From positions 1-64,000 of the forward strand of contig JAIRVP010000065.1 of assembly GCA_031253835.1 (NCBI GenBank): DNA of 64,000 nucleotides, read 5' to 3'. Origin of the DNA: Burkholderia sp. GTDB lineage: Bacteria; Pseudomonadota; Gammaproteobacteria; Burkholderiales; Burkholderiaceae. Under the pieces are notes generated by a model. That model made no database searches, had not been told where the DNA came from, and saw only the letters and a program-made list of their open reading frames with translations. Both the position numbers and the translations under genes were made by a program. Positions 1 to 8,025 of the stretch are shown one piece after another (position 1 is the first letter of the stretch; each line of letters opens with the position of its first letter).

Positions 1-69
1 GCAACTGCCTTCGCCGTTCAGATACTTCTCGACCATCTGTTGCTTGAACGACTGGTCATACTTCGTCAT
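1..69 (-). CDS. IS3-family transposase OrfA, N-terminal fragment (cut by window edge)
   Basis: An ATG at 69 on the minus strand opens a reading frame that runs off the left edge after 23 codons. The peptide begins MTKYDQSFKQQMVEKYLNGE, which looks like the first helix of the helix-turn-helix in IS3-type OrfA proteins that bind the element's ends. A G-rich stretch (TTGGGGG) just upstream could serve as a ribosome binding site but is locked in a hairpin. OrfA would normally be followed by an overlapping OrfB with a DDE catalytic domain, joined by frameshifting; that part is outside the window. Confidence 0.65.
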   Translation of the reverse strand, partial: MTKYDQSFKQQMVEKYLNGEGSC

Positions 70-75
70 GAAAAA

Positions 76-111
76 CCCCCAAGGGTTGGAATGATGTCCA
101 ACTCTTGGGGG
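76..111. repeat. 15-bp-arm inverted repeat at the IS end
   Basis: CCCCCAAGGGTTGGA (76-90) pairs with TCCAACTCTTGGGGG (97-111) with one mismatch and a 6-nt loop. It covers the terminal repeat of the IS and the bases just before its OrfA start, so the RNA hairpin would hide the ribosome binding region in transcripts entering from outside. Confidence 0.7.
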
Positions 112-164
112 TCAGCTCACGAGGCAGGCCCTTTTCGTTCAGCGGTCCGGCTGGCAGGCGGCGT

Positions 165-980
165 TCAGAACGACGCGACCATCGAGCCCTTGAACTGCTT
201 CTTGATGAATTCCTTCACTTCCGGCGACTGGTACGCCTTGACCAGCTTCTTCACCCACGGCTGATCCTTGTCCTTCGCGCGCACGGCGATCAGGTTCGCA
301 TACGGGCTCGTCAGCGCTTCAAGCGCGATCGCGTCCTTGGTCGGCTGCAGGTTCGCGGCCAGCGCATAGTTCGTGTTGATCACGGCGGCGTCGACGTCCG
401 ACAGCACGCGCGGCAGTTGCGCGGCGTCGAGTTCGGAGATCTTCAGCTTCTTCGGGTTCTCGGCGATGTCGAGCACCGTCGCGTTGTTGCCGCCCGTGCC
501 GGCGCCGGCCTTCAGCTTGATCACGCCTTGCGTCTGCAGCAGCAGCAGCGCGCGGTTCTCGTTCGACGGATCGTTCGGCACCGCGAGCTTCGCACCTTGC
601 GGCAGGTCCTTCAGCGCCTTGAACTTCTTCGAGTACACGCCCATCGGCGAGATGTAGGTCAGGCCCGCGCTGACGATCTTGTAGCCGCGCTGCTTCACCT
701 GGCTGTCGAGGTAGGGCTGGTGCTGGAAGCTGTTCGCGTCGAGGTCGCCCGAGTCGAGCGCCGCGTTCGGCTGCACGTAGTCGTTGAACTCGATGACCTT
801 CACGTTCAGGCCTTCCTTCTCCTTCGCGACCTTCTGCACGAGCTGCCACACTTCCGAATCCGGGCCGGCGACCGTGCCGACCTTGACCACCTTGTCTTCG
901 GCGTGCGCGCCGGCCGACAGCGTCAGCGCTGCGCCGGTGGCCAGCACGGAAAATACCTTCAGGAGACTGCGACGCTTCAT
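165..980 (-). CDS. metQ: MetQ/NlpA-family ABC transporter substrate-binding protein
   Basis: 271-residue periplasmic binding protein of the NlpA family, which usually delivers methionine to the MetNI ABC transporter. A signal peptide (residues 1 to about 27, MKRRSLLKVFSVLATGAALT then a segment ending AHA) precedes a mature part starting EDKVVKVGTV, the usual start of MetQ. The region expected to carry a lipobox has no cysteine, so the protein looks secreted by signal peptidase I and not lipidated. The ATG at 980 was chosen because the signal peptide starts there; upstream codons in frame do not look like a leader. No metN or metI lies next to it: an IS end is downstream and a chemotaxis receptor upstream. 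Substrate specificity is inferred from family only. Confidence 0.85.
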   Translation of the reverse strand: MKRRSLLKVFSVLATGAALTLSAGAHAEDKVVKVGTVAGPDSEVWQLVQKVAKEKEGLNVKVIEFNDYVQPNAALDSGDLDANSFQHQPYLDSQVKQRGYKIVSAGLTYISPMGVYSKKFKALKDLPQGAKLAVPNDPSNENRALLLLQTQGVIKLKAGAGTGGNNATVLDIAENPKKLKISELDAAQLPRVLSDVDAAVINTNYALAANLQPTKDAIALEALTSPYANLIAVRAKDKDQPWVKKLVKAYQSPEVKEFIKKQFKGSMVASF

Positions 981-1185
981 CTGATTCTCGCTTTCTTGCT
1001 TACTGGAAATGGGGCGCGATACGGGTAAGCCCCGACTCGCAGGAAGGGGCAAATGGTGTCACAGGATCGGCGGGAAGTGAAATACATCCCGCTCATATGG
1101 GTATGCACCGCAGCGGTGCCGGCGACCGCTGCGCGACTCGGCCGTTAGTTGCGTTTCTAACGTGTCGCACATCGGCCGGCACGCG

Positions 1186-2823
1186 TCACACCACCACCGC
1201 CTCGTCGGCCGCCTTCGCGCCGAACGCAGGTTCGGCCGCCCGCTCGCCGGCCCGGCGCAGCGCCTGCCCGCCGGTGTCGCTGACGCGGAACGCGCCGACC
1301 GCATCGCGCAGCCGCGCGGCCTGTTCCTGCAGCGACGCGGCCGCCGCCGCGGCCTCCTCGACGAGCGCCGCGTTCTGCTGCGTCACCTGGTCCATCTGCG
1401 TGACCGCGCGCCCGACCTGCGTGATGCCGCTCGCCTGCTCCTCGGACGCGGCCGCGATCTCGCCCATGATGTCGGTCACGCGCGCGACCGCCTGCAGGAT
1501 CTCGCCCATCGTCGTGCCGGCCTGGCCGACCAGCGTCGAGCCGTTGCGCACGCGCTCGACCGAGTCGACGATCAGCTCGCGGATCTCCTTCGCGGCCGTC
1601 GCGCTGCGCTGCGCGAGCGAGCGCACTTCGCCGGCGACCACCGCGAACCCGCGGCCCTGCTCGCCCGCGCGTGCAGCCTCGACCGCCGCGTTCAGCGCGA
1701 GTATGTTGGTCTGGAATGCGATGCCCTCGATCACGCCGATGATGTCGGCGATCTTGCGCGAACTGTCGTCGATCTCGCCCATCGTGCCGATCACGCGGTT
1801 CACGACGTCGCTCCCGGTGCGCGCGATGTCCGACGCGTTGTTCGCGAGCCCGCTCGCCTGCCGCGCGTTGTCCGCGTTCTGCTTCACGGTCGCGGTCAGC
1901 TGCTCCATGCTCGCGGCCGTTTCCTCGAGCGACGCGGCCTGCTCCTCGGTGCGCTGCGACAGGTCGTCGTTGCCGGCCGAGATCTGGCGGCTCGCCGACG
2001 CGATCGATTCGGCCGACTGGCGGATCCCGCCGATCGTCGCCTGCAGCCGCGCCTGCATGTCGTGCATCGCGGCCATCATGCTCGTGCGGTCGCCCGCGCG
2101 CACGGGCACCGGCTGCGTCAGGTCGCCCTGCGCGATGCGCGCCGCGAGCGCGGCCGCTTCGTCGGGCTCGCCGCCGAGGCTGCCGCGCACGTTGCGGATG
2201 ATTACCAGCATCGCCGCACTGATCACGAAGCCGATCACGAACACCACCGCGAGGTGGCCGAACAGCGTCCGGTAGTAGAGGGTGTCGATGTCCTTCAGGA
2301 ACACGCCGCTCGAGATGTTCCAGTCCCACGGCGCGAACCGCGTGACGTAGCTGATCTTCGGCACGGCCGTCTCGCTGTGCGGCAGCCGCCCGCGATATTC
2401 GGCGAAACCGCTGCCGGTCGCCTTCGCGGCGTTCAGGATCGTCACGAACAGCGGCTTGCCGTCCGGATCGAGATAGTCGCCGACCTGCGTGTTGACGAGC
2501 TTCGGCAGCGTCGGGTGCATCAGCACGACCGGCTTCGAATCCATCACGAACACGTAGCCCGAATCGCCGTAGCGCATCGCGGCGAGGCTCGCGAGCGCGT
2601 CGCGCTTCGCGTCGGCCTCGGGCAGCGTGCCGCTCTGCGCGAGCGCGTGATACGCCTTCACGACGCCGGCCGCCGAATCGACGAGATTCGCGATGCCCGC
2701 CTTGCGTTCGTCCAGCATCGTCGCGCGCGTCTCGTACGCGCTCCATGCGCCGACGCCCAGGAGACCGATCCATACCAGCGCAAGCGCGAGCCACAGCTTG
2801 CGGTTCAAACTCATTCTGCTCAT
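1186..2823 (-). CDS. Methyl-accepting chemotaxis protein with single Cache domain
   Basis: 545-residue chemoreceptor. A first membrane helix (about residues 9-27) is followed by a periplasmic single-Cache domain (about 30-185, with GDSGYVFVMD and WNISSGVFL signatures), a second helix (about 187-210), a HAMP linker and a long methyl-accepting signalling domain. The conserved hairpin tip that binds CheA/CheW is visible as GRGFAVVAGEVRSLAQRSA. Methylation helices contain Glu/Gln-rich segments such as SQRTEEQAASLEETAASMEQ. The ATG at 2823 is preceded by AAAGG at good distance; the frame is open further upstream but that part does not encode a receptor. The ligand is unknown; single-Cache receptors often sense small organic acids. 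Confidence 0.93.
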   Translation of the reverse strand: MSRMSLNRKLWLALALVWIGLLGVGAWSAYETRATMLDERKAGIANLVDSAAGVVKAYHALAQSGTLPEADAKRDALASLAAMRYGDSGYVFVMDSKPVVLMHPTLPKLVNTQVGDYLDPDGKPLFVTILNAAKATGSGFAEYRGRLPHSETAVPKISYVTRFAPWDWNISSGVFLKDIDTLYYRTLFGHLAVVFVIGFVISAAMLVIIRNVRGSLGGEPDEAAALAARIAQGDLTQPVPVRAGDRTSMMAAMHDMQARLQATIGGIRQSAESIASASRQISAGNDDLSQRTEEQAASLEETAASMEQLTATVKQNADNARQASGLANNASDIARTGSDVVNRVIGTMGEIDDSSRKIADIIGVIEGIAFQTNILALNAAVEAARAGEQGRGFAVVAGEVRSLAQRSATAAKEIRELIVDSVERVRNGSTLVGQAGTTMGEILQAVARVTDIMGEIAAASEEQASGITQVGRAVTQMDQVTQQNAALVEEAAAAAASLQEQAARLRDAVGAFRVSDTGGQALRRAGERAAEPAFGAKAADEAVVV

Positions 2824-3045
2824 CTGCGTGCCTTTGTCGATGTCGATGCGCCGATGCGCGCGAACGGCCTGTCCCGCGCAAACGGTTGCCCTTTTATTTA
2901 CGGCAACGAGACTTACAACTTGAATACGCCGCAACGCGGCGAACCGGCGAACGACAGCCCGTGCCGGCGCGACAGCCCCGATCCGCTGTGCTACAAAGAC
3001 CGGCTGACCGGCGCGCAACGCGCCGGCGTCATTCCAGGGCCATCC

Positions 3046-3336
3046 ATGTACGTCATCGACATCCACTACACCGCGTCGCTCGAGCGCATCGACGACGCGC
3101 TCGAACGCCACCGCGCGTATCTGCAGCCGCAGTTCGACAAGGGCATCTTCATCGCGGCGGGGCCGAAGGTGCCGCGCGAAGGCGGCGTGATCCTCGCGGC
3201 GCGCATCGATCGCGACGCACTCGACGCGATCCTCGCGACCGACCCGTTCGTCACCGAAGGGCTCGCGACGTATCGCGTGACCGAATTCCGGATCACGCGC
3301 GCGGCGTCCGGCTTCAACGTGCCGGCGCTGCCGTAA
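3046..3336 (+). CDS. YciI family protein
   Basis: 96-residue protein of the YCII family, small ferredoxin-like-fold proteins suspected of enzymatic activity through a conserved His-Asp pair. It starts MYVIDIHYTA, carries the family's His in RHRAYLQPQFDKG (His22) and the central FIAAGPKVPREGGVILA segment that precedes the second half of the fold. Length matches the family. It is transcribed divergently from the chemotaxis receptor and converges with the SCO1 gene. Its in-frame open region upstream is antisense to the receptor gene and is not taken as coding. Substrate and role are unknown. Confidence 0.85.
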   Translation: MYVIDIHYTASLERIDDALERHRAYLQPQFDKGIFIAAGPKVPREGGVILAARIDRDALDAILATDPFVTEGLATYRVTEFRITRAASGFNVPALP

Positions 3337-3476
3337 CGCGACACCGGCGCATCACGCGCGCATGCCGACGCGCCGCCCGGCGGGCAGCGCATGCAGACAT
3401 CGAGAAAGCGGGAAAGCGTGACGGCGCAGGACGCGTCGTCACGTGATCGCCGGGCCGGGCGCCCGGCGGCTGCCGG

Positions 3477-4094
3477 TCAGTCGACCAGCAGCTTCAGGTC
3501 GTGGACCCACGGCGCGGGGCCCTGGCCGTCGCGCACGAACAGGCGCAGCCTGCCGTCGCGGTCGAACACATAGCTCGCGGCCGTGTGATCCATCGTGTAG
3601 CTGCCGGGCGTCTTGCCGGGCACCTTCGCGTAGTACACGCGGAAATCCTTCGTGACCTTCTTCAGCTCGGCTTCGTCGGCCGGCCGCAGGCCGATGAACG
3701 ACGGATCGAACGCGGGTACGTACTGGCCGAGCAGCGCCGGCGTGTCGCGCTCCGGATCGACGGTGACGAACAGCACCTGCACGCGTTTCGCGGCATCGGG
3801 CCCGAGCTGCTTCAGCGCTTCGGACAGCTCGGCCATCGTGGTCGGGCACACGTCCGGGCAGTGCGTATAGCCGAAGAACATCACGACGGCCTTGCCCTTG
3901 AAATCGCCGAGCGTGCGCACCTTGCCGGCCGTATCGGGCAGCGAGAAGTCGCTGCCGAACTGCGTGTTGCCGGTGATGTCGAGATTCTGGAATTTCGGCG
4001 CGTTGTCGCATCCGGCGAGCAGCAGTGCTGCCGTGAATGCGCACGCGAGCATCCAGCCTTGGCGCGCGCGGCGCCCGAACCGTGAATGGAGCAT
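3477..4094 (-). CDS. SCO1/SenC copper chaperone for cytochrome c oxidase
   Basis: 205-residue lipoprotein-like SCO1/SenC protein that delivers copper to the CuA centre of CoxB. The N-terminus ends in a lipobox (LLLAGC), so it is probably anchored to the outer face of the inner membrane. The thioredoxin-like domain has the copper-binding CPDVC motif within GYTHCPDVCPTTMAEL and the distal His in YTMDHTAASYVFD. The ATG at 4094 is preferred over the upstream TTG at 4103. It is the last gene of the minus-strand group ctaA-ctaB-SCO1, 18 bp after ctaB, which fits its assembly role. Confidence 0.93.
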   Translation of the reverse strand: MLHSRFGRRARQGWMLACAFTAALLLAGCDNAPKFQNLDITGNTQFGSDFSLPDTAGKVRTLGDFKGKAVVMFFGYTHCPDVCPTTMAELSEALKQLGPDAAKRVQVLFVTVDPERDTPALLGQYVPAFDPSFIGLRPADEAELKKVTKDFRVYYAKVPGKTPGSYTMDHTAASYVFDRDGRLRLFVRDGQGPAPWVHDLKLLVD

Positions 4095-4112
4095 TGCGTT
4101 CAAACCGTGCGG

Positions 4113-5015
4113 TTACACGCCGAGCAGCGGGCGTGCGTAGTGATCGACGAGCAGCGCGGCGAACAGCAGCGACAGGTAGACGATCGAGTAGCGGAAGGCC
4201 TTGCGGGCGAGTTCATCCGAATAGTCGCGGTAGATCTTCCACGCATACGCGAAGAACACCGCGCCGAGCAGCACCGCGCTCGTCAGGTAGACGGCCCCGC
4301 TCATCCCGGAGATGAACGGCATCAGCGTGACGGCGAACAGGATCACCGTGTACAGCAGGATGTGCAGCCGCGTGAACTTCTCGCCGTGCGTGACGGGCAG
4401 CATCGGCAGCCCCGCGTTCTCGTAATCCTTGCGGCGATAGAGCGCGAGCACCCAGAAATGCGGCGGCGTCCACACGAAGATGATCAGCACGAGGATCCAC
4501 GCGTCGCCCGGCACCGCGCCGGTGACGGCGGCCCAGCCGAGCGCCGGCGGCATCGCGCCCGACGCGCCGCCGATCACGATGTTCTGCGGCGTCATCGGCT
4601 TGAGCAGCAGCGTATAGATCACCGCATAGCCGACGAACGTCGCGATCGTCAGCCACATCGTCAGCGGGTTCGTGAACGTATAGAGCGTCCATGCGCCGAC
4701 GCTGCCGAGCACGGCCGAGAACAGCAGGATCTGCGGCGTCGTGATCTCGCCGCGCGCGGACGGGCGCCACGCGGTGCGGCGCATCATCGCGTCGATCTTC
4801 TGTTCGACGAGGCAGTTGATTGCGAACGCGGCGCCGGCCAGCAGCCAGATGCCGACCGTGCCGCCGATCAGCACATGCCACGGCACCATGCCCGGCGTCG
4901 CGAGGAACATGCCGATCACCGCGCAGAACACCGCGAGCTGCGTGACACGCGGCTTCGTCAGCGCCATGTACTGGGAGAAACGGCTACCGGGCGATTGGGA
5001 GAGGGTGCTTTGCAT
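4113..5015 (-). CDS. ctaB: Protoheme IX farnesyltransferase (heme O synthase)
   Basis: 300-residue membrane prenyltransferase that adds a farnesyl group to heme b, giving heme O, the precursor of heme A. UbiA-type signatures are present: MALTKPRVTQL near the start, the Asp-rich site NCLVEQKIDAMMRRTAWRP, and the second motif VWTPPHFWVLALYRRKDYENAG. Eight or nine hydrophobic helices are evident and the length fits bacterial CtaB/CyoE. The ATG at 5015 gives this length; a GTG three codons upstream is also possible. It follows ctaA, whose stop is only 8 bp upstream, so the two heme A enzymes are almost certainly co-transcribed. Confidence 0.96.
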   Translation of the reverse strand: MQSTLSQSPGSRFSQYMALTKPRVTQLAVFCAVIGMFLATPGMVPWHVLIGGTVGIWLLAGAAFAINCLVEQKIDAMMRRTAWRPSARGEITTPQILLFSAVLGSVGAWTLYTFTNPLTMWLTIATFVGYAVIYTLLLKPMTPQNIVIGGASGAMPPALGWAAVTGAVPGDAWILVLIIFVWTPPHFWVLALYRRKDYENAGLPMLPVTHGEKFTRLHILLYTVILFAVTLMPFISGMSGAVYLTSAVLLGAVFFAYAWKIYRDYSDELARKAFRYSIVYLSLLFAALLVDHYARPLLGV

Positions 5016-5023
5016 GGGGACGG

Positions 5024-6136
5024 TCACGCCGGGGCGGCGTCGCGCGCAGGCTGCGCGACACGGCCGGGGCGGCTTGAAAGGATGCGAAAGTTTAACATGA
5101 CGACGAGCAGCAGCAGGATCGCGGCCCCGCCGTTGTGCGCGACGGCGACCGGCAGCGGCCACTGCAGCACGATGTTGGTCAGGCCCGTCACGAACTGCAG
5201 CAGCACGACCAGCAGCACGCCGTTCGCGGGCCGCCGCAGCGACTCGAAGCGGCGCATCTTCAGCGCGAACGCGACCAGGTACGCGACCACGACGAACGCG
5301 AACGTGCGGTGCGTCCAGTGGATCGCGACCAGCGCATCCTGCGTGATCGCGTCGCCGTCCTTCGTCATCCCGAGCGCGCGCCACAGGTGGAAGCCGTGCT
5401 GGAAGTCCATCGGCGGGATCCACTGGCCGTTGCAGGTCGGGAAGTCGGTACACGCGAGCACCGCGTAGTTGGTGCTCACCCAGCCGCCGAGCGCAATCTG
5501 CACGACCAGCAGCACGAGCGCCGCGAGCGCGGCCGCACGGTAGCGCCCGGCCTCGGGGTCATGCGACGGCAGCGGCGTCTGCCGCGCCGCGAGCCAGCCG
5601 AGCGTGCCGAGCAGCGTGAGGCCGAGCAGCAGGTGGATCGTGACGATCACCGGCTGCAGCTTCATCGTGACCGTCCATGCGCCGAATGCGCCCTGCACGA
5701 GAATCAGCAGCAGCAGGCTCGTCGGCCACCACGGCGACACGTGCAGCGGGCGGCGGCGCAGCCGCGCGGCCCATGCGATCACGACCTGCGCGATGATCAG
5801 CACGCCGATCGCCATCGCGAAATAGCGGTGGATCATCTCGATCCACGCCTTCGTCATGCTGACGGGCCCCGTCGGCATCGCCTGGTGCGCGGCCGAGATC
5901 GCGGCGTGCGCGATGAACGGCGACGACGTGCCGTAGCAGCCGGGCCAGTCGGGGCAGCCGAGCCCCGAATCGGTCAGGCGCGTGAAGCCGCCGAACATCA
6001 CGAGGTCGAGCGTCAGGAACGTGGTGATCCACACCAGCTTGCGGAACTTGTTGTCGTCGGCCTTCACCCACACGTACGACAGCGGCAGCAGCGCGATGCA
6101 GAAGCCGATCAGGCCGAGTTGCAGTAGATACGACAT
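5024..6136 (-). CDS. ctaA: Heme A synthase (COX15/CtaA family)
   Basis: 370-residue integral membrane enzyme that oxidises the C8 methyl of heme O to the formyl group of heme A. It shows two related four-helix halves, each with conserved heme-ligand histidines (MIHRYFAMAIG and VTIHLLLGL in the first; IHWTHRTFAF and AVAHNGGAA in the second). Two Cys pairs with five intervening residues, CPDWPGC and CTDFPTC, occur in periplasmic loops at matching places in the halves. It starts at the ATG at 6136, 25 bp after the SCO-like gene, and is followed by ctaB. Confidence 0.96.
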   Translation of the reverse strand: MSYLLQLGLIGFCIALLPLSYVWVKADDNKFRKLVWITTFLTLDLVMFGGFTRLTDSGLGCPDWPGCYGTSSPFIAHAAISAAHQAMPTGPVSMTKAWIEMIHRYFAMAIGVLIIAQVVIAWAARLRRRPLHVSPWWPTSLLLLILVQGAFGAWTVTMKLQPVIVTIHLLLGLTLLGTLGWLAARQTPLPSHDPEAGRYRAAALAALVLLVVQIALGGWVSTNYAVLACTDFPTCNGQWIPPMDFQHGFHLWRALGMTKDGDAITQDALVAIHWTHRTFAFVVVAYLVAFALKMRRFESLRRPANGVLLVVLLQFVTGLTNIVLQWPLPVAVAHNGGAAILLLLVVMLNFRILSSRPGRVAQPARDAAPA

Positions 6137-6161
6137 CGGAATGGTGCCTCGTTCTCTTGCC

Positions 6162-6788
6162 TTAACCGATGCTCGACCACTTCAGCAGCTTCGTCACGTC
6201 CGACTTGATCTTGCTGGGATTCGGGTCTTTCGGGAAACGCATCATCAGGTTGCCGTTCGGGTCGACCATGTAGATGTGGTCGCTGTCCTTCGTGCCGGCG
6301 TCGGCCGGCAGCCACGCGGCCACCGCGGCCGGATCGGCGACGAGCCGGCGCGTGTCCGGATACGCGTCGAGCACCTTCTGCGGCATCGCGCCCGCATCGC
6401 TGCGCAGCCACACCATCGTGATGCGGTGCCGCTCGCCCGCCTGCGTGACGCGGATCTGGCGCATGAAATAGAGCTTCTCCGCGCATGCGTCGTCGCACGC
6501 GCTTTGATCGGTCATCACGAACAGCCACACGCCGCGCAGCGACGACAGCGGCACGGTCTTGCCGGTCTCGTCGGTCACCTGCAGATCGGCCGGAATCGGG
6601 CGCTGCGGCTCGATCAGCGTGCCGTAGTTCGTCGACCCGCCCTTCGGCTTGATCACGTAATAGGTGAAGTACGACGCGATCATCGGCGCGGCGCACACGA
6701 GACCCAGCAGCACGAGCATCCAGCGGCCGCGCTTGCGGGCCGCCGGTGAGATCGGCGCAGCGGCCGGACCCTGACGGGAAGATTGCAT
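6162..6788 (-). CDS. Membrane-anchored SCO-like cytochrome oxidase assembly protein
   Basis: 208-residue protein with one N-terminal membrane helix (about residues 24-45) and a periplasmic thioredoxin-like domain. Genes at this place are often left as hypothetical or transmembrane proteins, but this one has SCO-type ligand spacing: CDDAC (CX3C) in MTDQSACDDACAEKLYFMRQ and a downstream His in KDSDHIYMVDPNG, matching the third copper ligand of SCO1. It sits between surf1 and ctaA in the same direction. The likely role is copper delivery or thiol reduction during oxidase assembly; this is inference from motif and context. The ATG at 6788 is used because the codon further upstream is TTG. Confidence 0.83.
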   Translation of the reverse strand: MQSSRQGPAAAPISPAARKRGRWMLVLLGLVCAAPMIASYFTYYVIKPKGGSTNYGTLIEPQRPIPADLQVTDETGKTVPLSSLRGVWLFVMTDQSACDDACAEKLYFMRQIRVTQAGERHRITMVWLRSDAGAMPQKVLDAYPDTRRLVADPAAVAAWLPADAGTKDSDHIYMVDPNGNLMMRFPKDPNPSKIKSDVTKLLKWSSIG

Positions 6789-6848
6789 GGACAAATCAGA
6801 CCTCTCGAAACGAACCCGCGGCGCCGGCGCCGCGTCCTGGGATGACGC

Positions 6849-7562
6849 TCACGCGCCGGCCGACTTCTTCGCCGCGCGCCGCGCGGCGTACAGGCCGAAG
6901 CCGAGCGCGGCGGCGGCCATCGCCCACCACTGAAACATGTAACCGTAATTGCGCTCGACGCCGGTCGTCGCCGCCGGCCAGTCGCGCACGAGCTTGTCGC
7001 CGTCGTCGCTGGTCTGCTGGATCACGAACGGCTGCAGCGGCAGCCCCGTTTCCTTCGCATACGCGGCGACGTCCAGGTTCTGCCGGATCTTCTGGTGCGC
7101 GGCCGACCCGCCCTCGCCGAGCTCGAACGCACGCGACGCATCGGCGCGCGCGATGCCGACGATCTCGACGTCGCCCGCCGGCGTCGCGAACGGCTCGATC
7201 GCCGTGCGATCGGAAATATTGCGCGGCAGCCAGCCGCGGTTCACGAGCACGACGCCGCCGCCCGTGAGTTTAAACGGCATCACGACGTAAAAACCCGGCT
7301 GGTCGTTATACGGCCGATTGTCGAGGAACACCGCCTGCTCGGGCAGGAATTGGCCCTTGGCCCGCACGCGATGAAACTCGATCGACGCGAGCGGCACCGG
7401 CTGCGCGCCGACGTCGACGGGCGCCGCCTGCTCGTAGCGCGCGATGTTCGCCTGCAGCGCTTCCTTCTGGTGCGCGCGATCGCGCTGCCAGAACCCGAGC
7501 CGGATCGTGACGGCGACGACAATGAGGATCAGCAGCGCGGGCAGCCAGCGGATCTTCATCAT
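6849..7562 (-). CDS. SURF1 family cytochrome oxidase assembly protein
   Basis: 237-residue SURF1-like protein, an inner-membrane factor that helps insert heme a into subunit I. It has the family layout of a membrane helix at each end (about residues 5-22 and 208-226) with a periplasmic domain between. Family signatures include RLGFWQRDRAHQKEAL after the first helix, DNRPYNDQPGFYVVMPF, VNRGWLPR and NYGYMFQWWAMAAAA before the second helix. Two ATGs in a row (7562 and 7559) begin the protein. It is the first gene of the surf1, SCO-like, ctaA, ctaB, SCO1 minus-strand series and lies divergent to the small membrane protein at 7644. Confidence 0.95.
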   Translation of the reverse strand: MMKIRWLPALLILIVVAVTIRLGFWQRDRAHQKEALQANIARYEQAAPVDVGAQPVPLASIEFHRVRAKGQFLPEQAVFLDNRPYNDQPGFYVVMPFKLTGGGVVLVNRGWLPRNISDRTAIEPFATPAGDVEIVGIARADASRAFELGEGGSAAHQKIRQNLDVAAYAKETGLPLQPFVIQQTSDDGDKLVRDWPAATTGVERNYGYMFQWWAMAAAALGFGLYAARRAAKKSAGA

Positions 7563-7643
7563 GCGGCCCGCCCGGCACATGGGCGAAAGCGAAGTGCGAT
7601 AATTATCCTCTTCCTTTCGAATTGCCGTCGTCCGGTTCGTGTC

Positions 7644-7853
7644 ATGCACATCCTCGTTCCCATCGCCTTCGTCCTCATCATTGCCAGCATGGGCTCGGCG
7701 CTCTACTTCATGATGCACGACCGCGGCCACACGAAGCGCATGGTCTGGTCGCTCGCCACCCGAGTCGGGCTGTCGGTGTCGCTGTTCCTGCTCATCCTGG
7801 TCGCGAACTGGATGGGCTGGATCCATTCGACCGGCCTGCCGATCGGGCGTTGA
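7644..7853 (+). CDS. Twin transmembrane protein (DUF2909-like)
   Basis: 69-residue protein made almost entirely of two membrane helices (about residues 2-22 and 39-60) joined by a charged loop containing HDRGHTKRMVWSLATRVG. Proteins of this kind are typical of the oxidase locus in Burkholderia and relatives and are annotated as twin transmembrane proteins. It is the only plus-strand gene in the oxidase block, lying between divergent surf1 and convergent ctaE. A role in oxidase assembly is suggested only by position. Confidence 0.85.
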   Translation: MHILVPIAFVLIIASMGSALYFMMHDRGHTKRMVWSLATRVGLSVSLFLLILVANWMGWIHSTGLPIGR

Positions 7854-7986
7854 TCCCTCTACCGCGGCCGCCGCTGTGACATTTCGCCGCACGGCCGCGC
7901 CACCAAGCAAAAGCGCCGCCTGACTGAGTCGCGGCGGCGCCAGGGTGGCATCGGCAGGCAGCGGCGCTGCCCGGTCGACACCAATG

Positions 7987-8022
7987 AAAACGGCCCGCGC
8001 ATTGCTGCGCGGGCCGTTTTTC
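7987..8022. terminator. Bidirectional intrinsic terminator downstream of ctaE and DUF2909 gene
   Basis: AACGGCCCGCGC and GCGCGGGCCGTT form a 12-bp stem with a short loop, flanked by an A-run on one side and a T-run on the other. It lies between two converging genes and can serve both. Confidence 0.85.
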
Positions 8023-8025
8023 CAT

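Larger units (their letters stand above)
1..114 (-). mobile_element. IS3-family insertion sequence, left end (partial)
   Basis: The minus strand begins at 114 with 5'-TGACCCCCAAGAGTTGGACA, the TGA-type terminus typical of IS3-family elements, and leads straight into a small ORF resembling an IS3-family OrfA. Only the first 114 bases lie in the window, so the transposase, the far end and any target duplication are not visible. The element ends 50 bp past the stop codon of the neighbouring metQ-like gene. Assignment to IS3 rests on the TGA terminus and the OrfA start; the exact group is not determined. Confidence 0.72.

Noticed and set aside
105..1028. Plus-strand 307-codon frame opposite metQ
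   Set aside because: Its Arg/His/Leu-rich, motif-free translation is typical of an antisense shadow, and metQ on the other strand has a clear family match and signal peptide.
981..1185. SAM or SAH riboswitch upstream of the metQ-like gene
   Set aside because: No conserved riboswitch core or convincing paired elements were seen by eye in the 200 bp upstream. A covariance-model search would be needed to exclude it fully.
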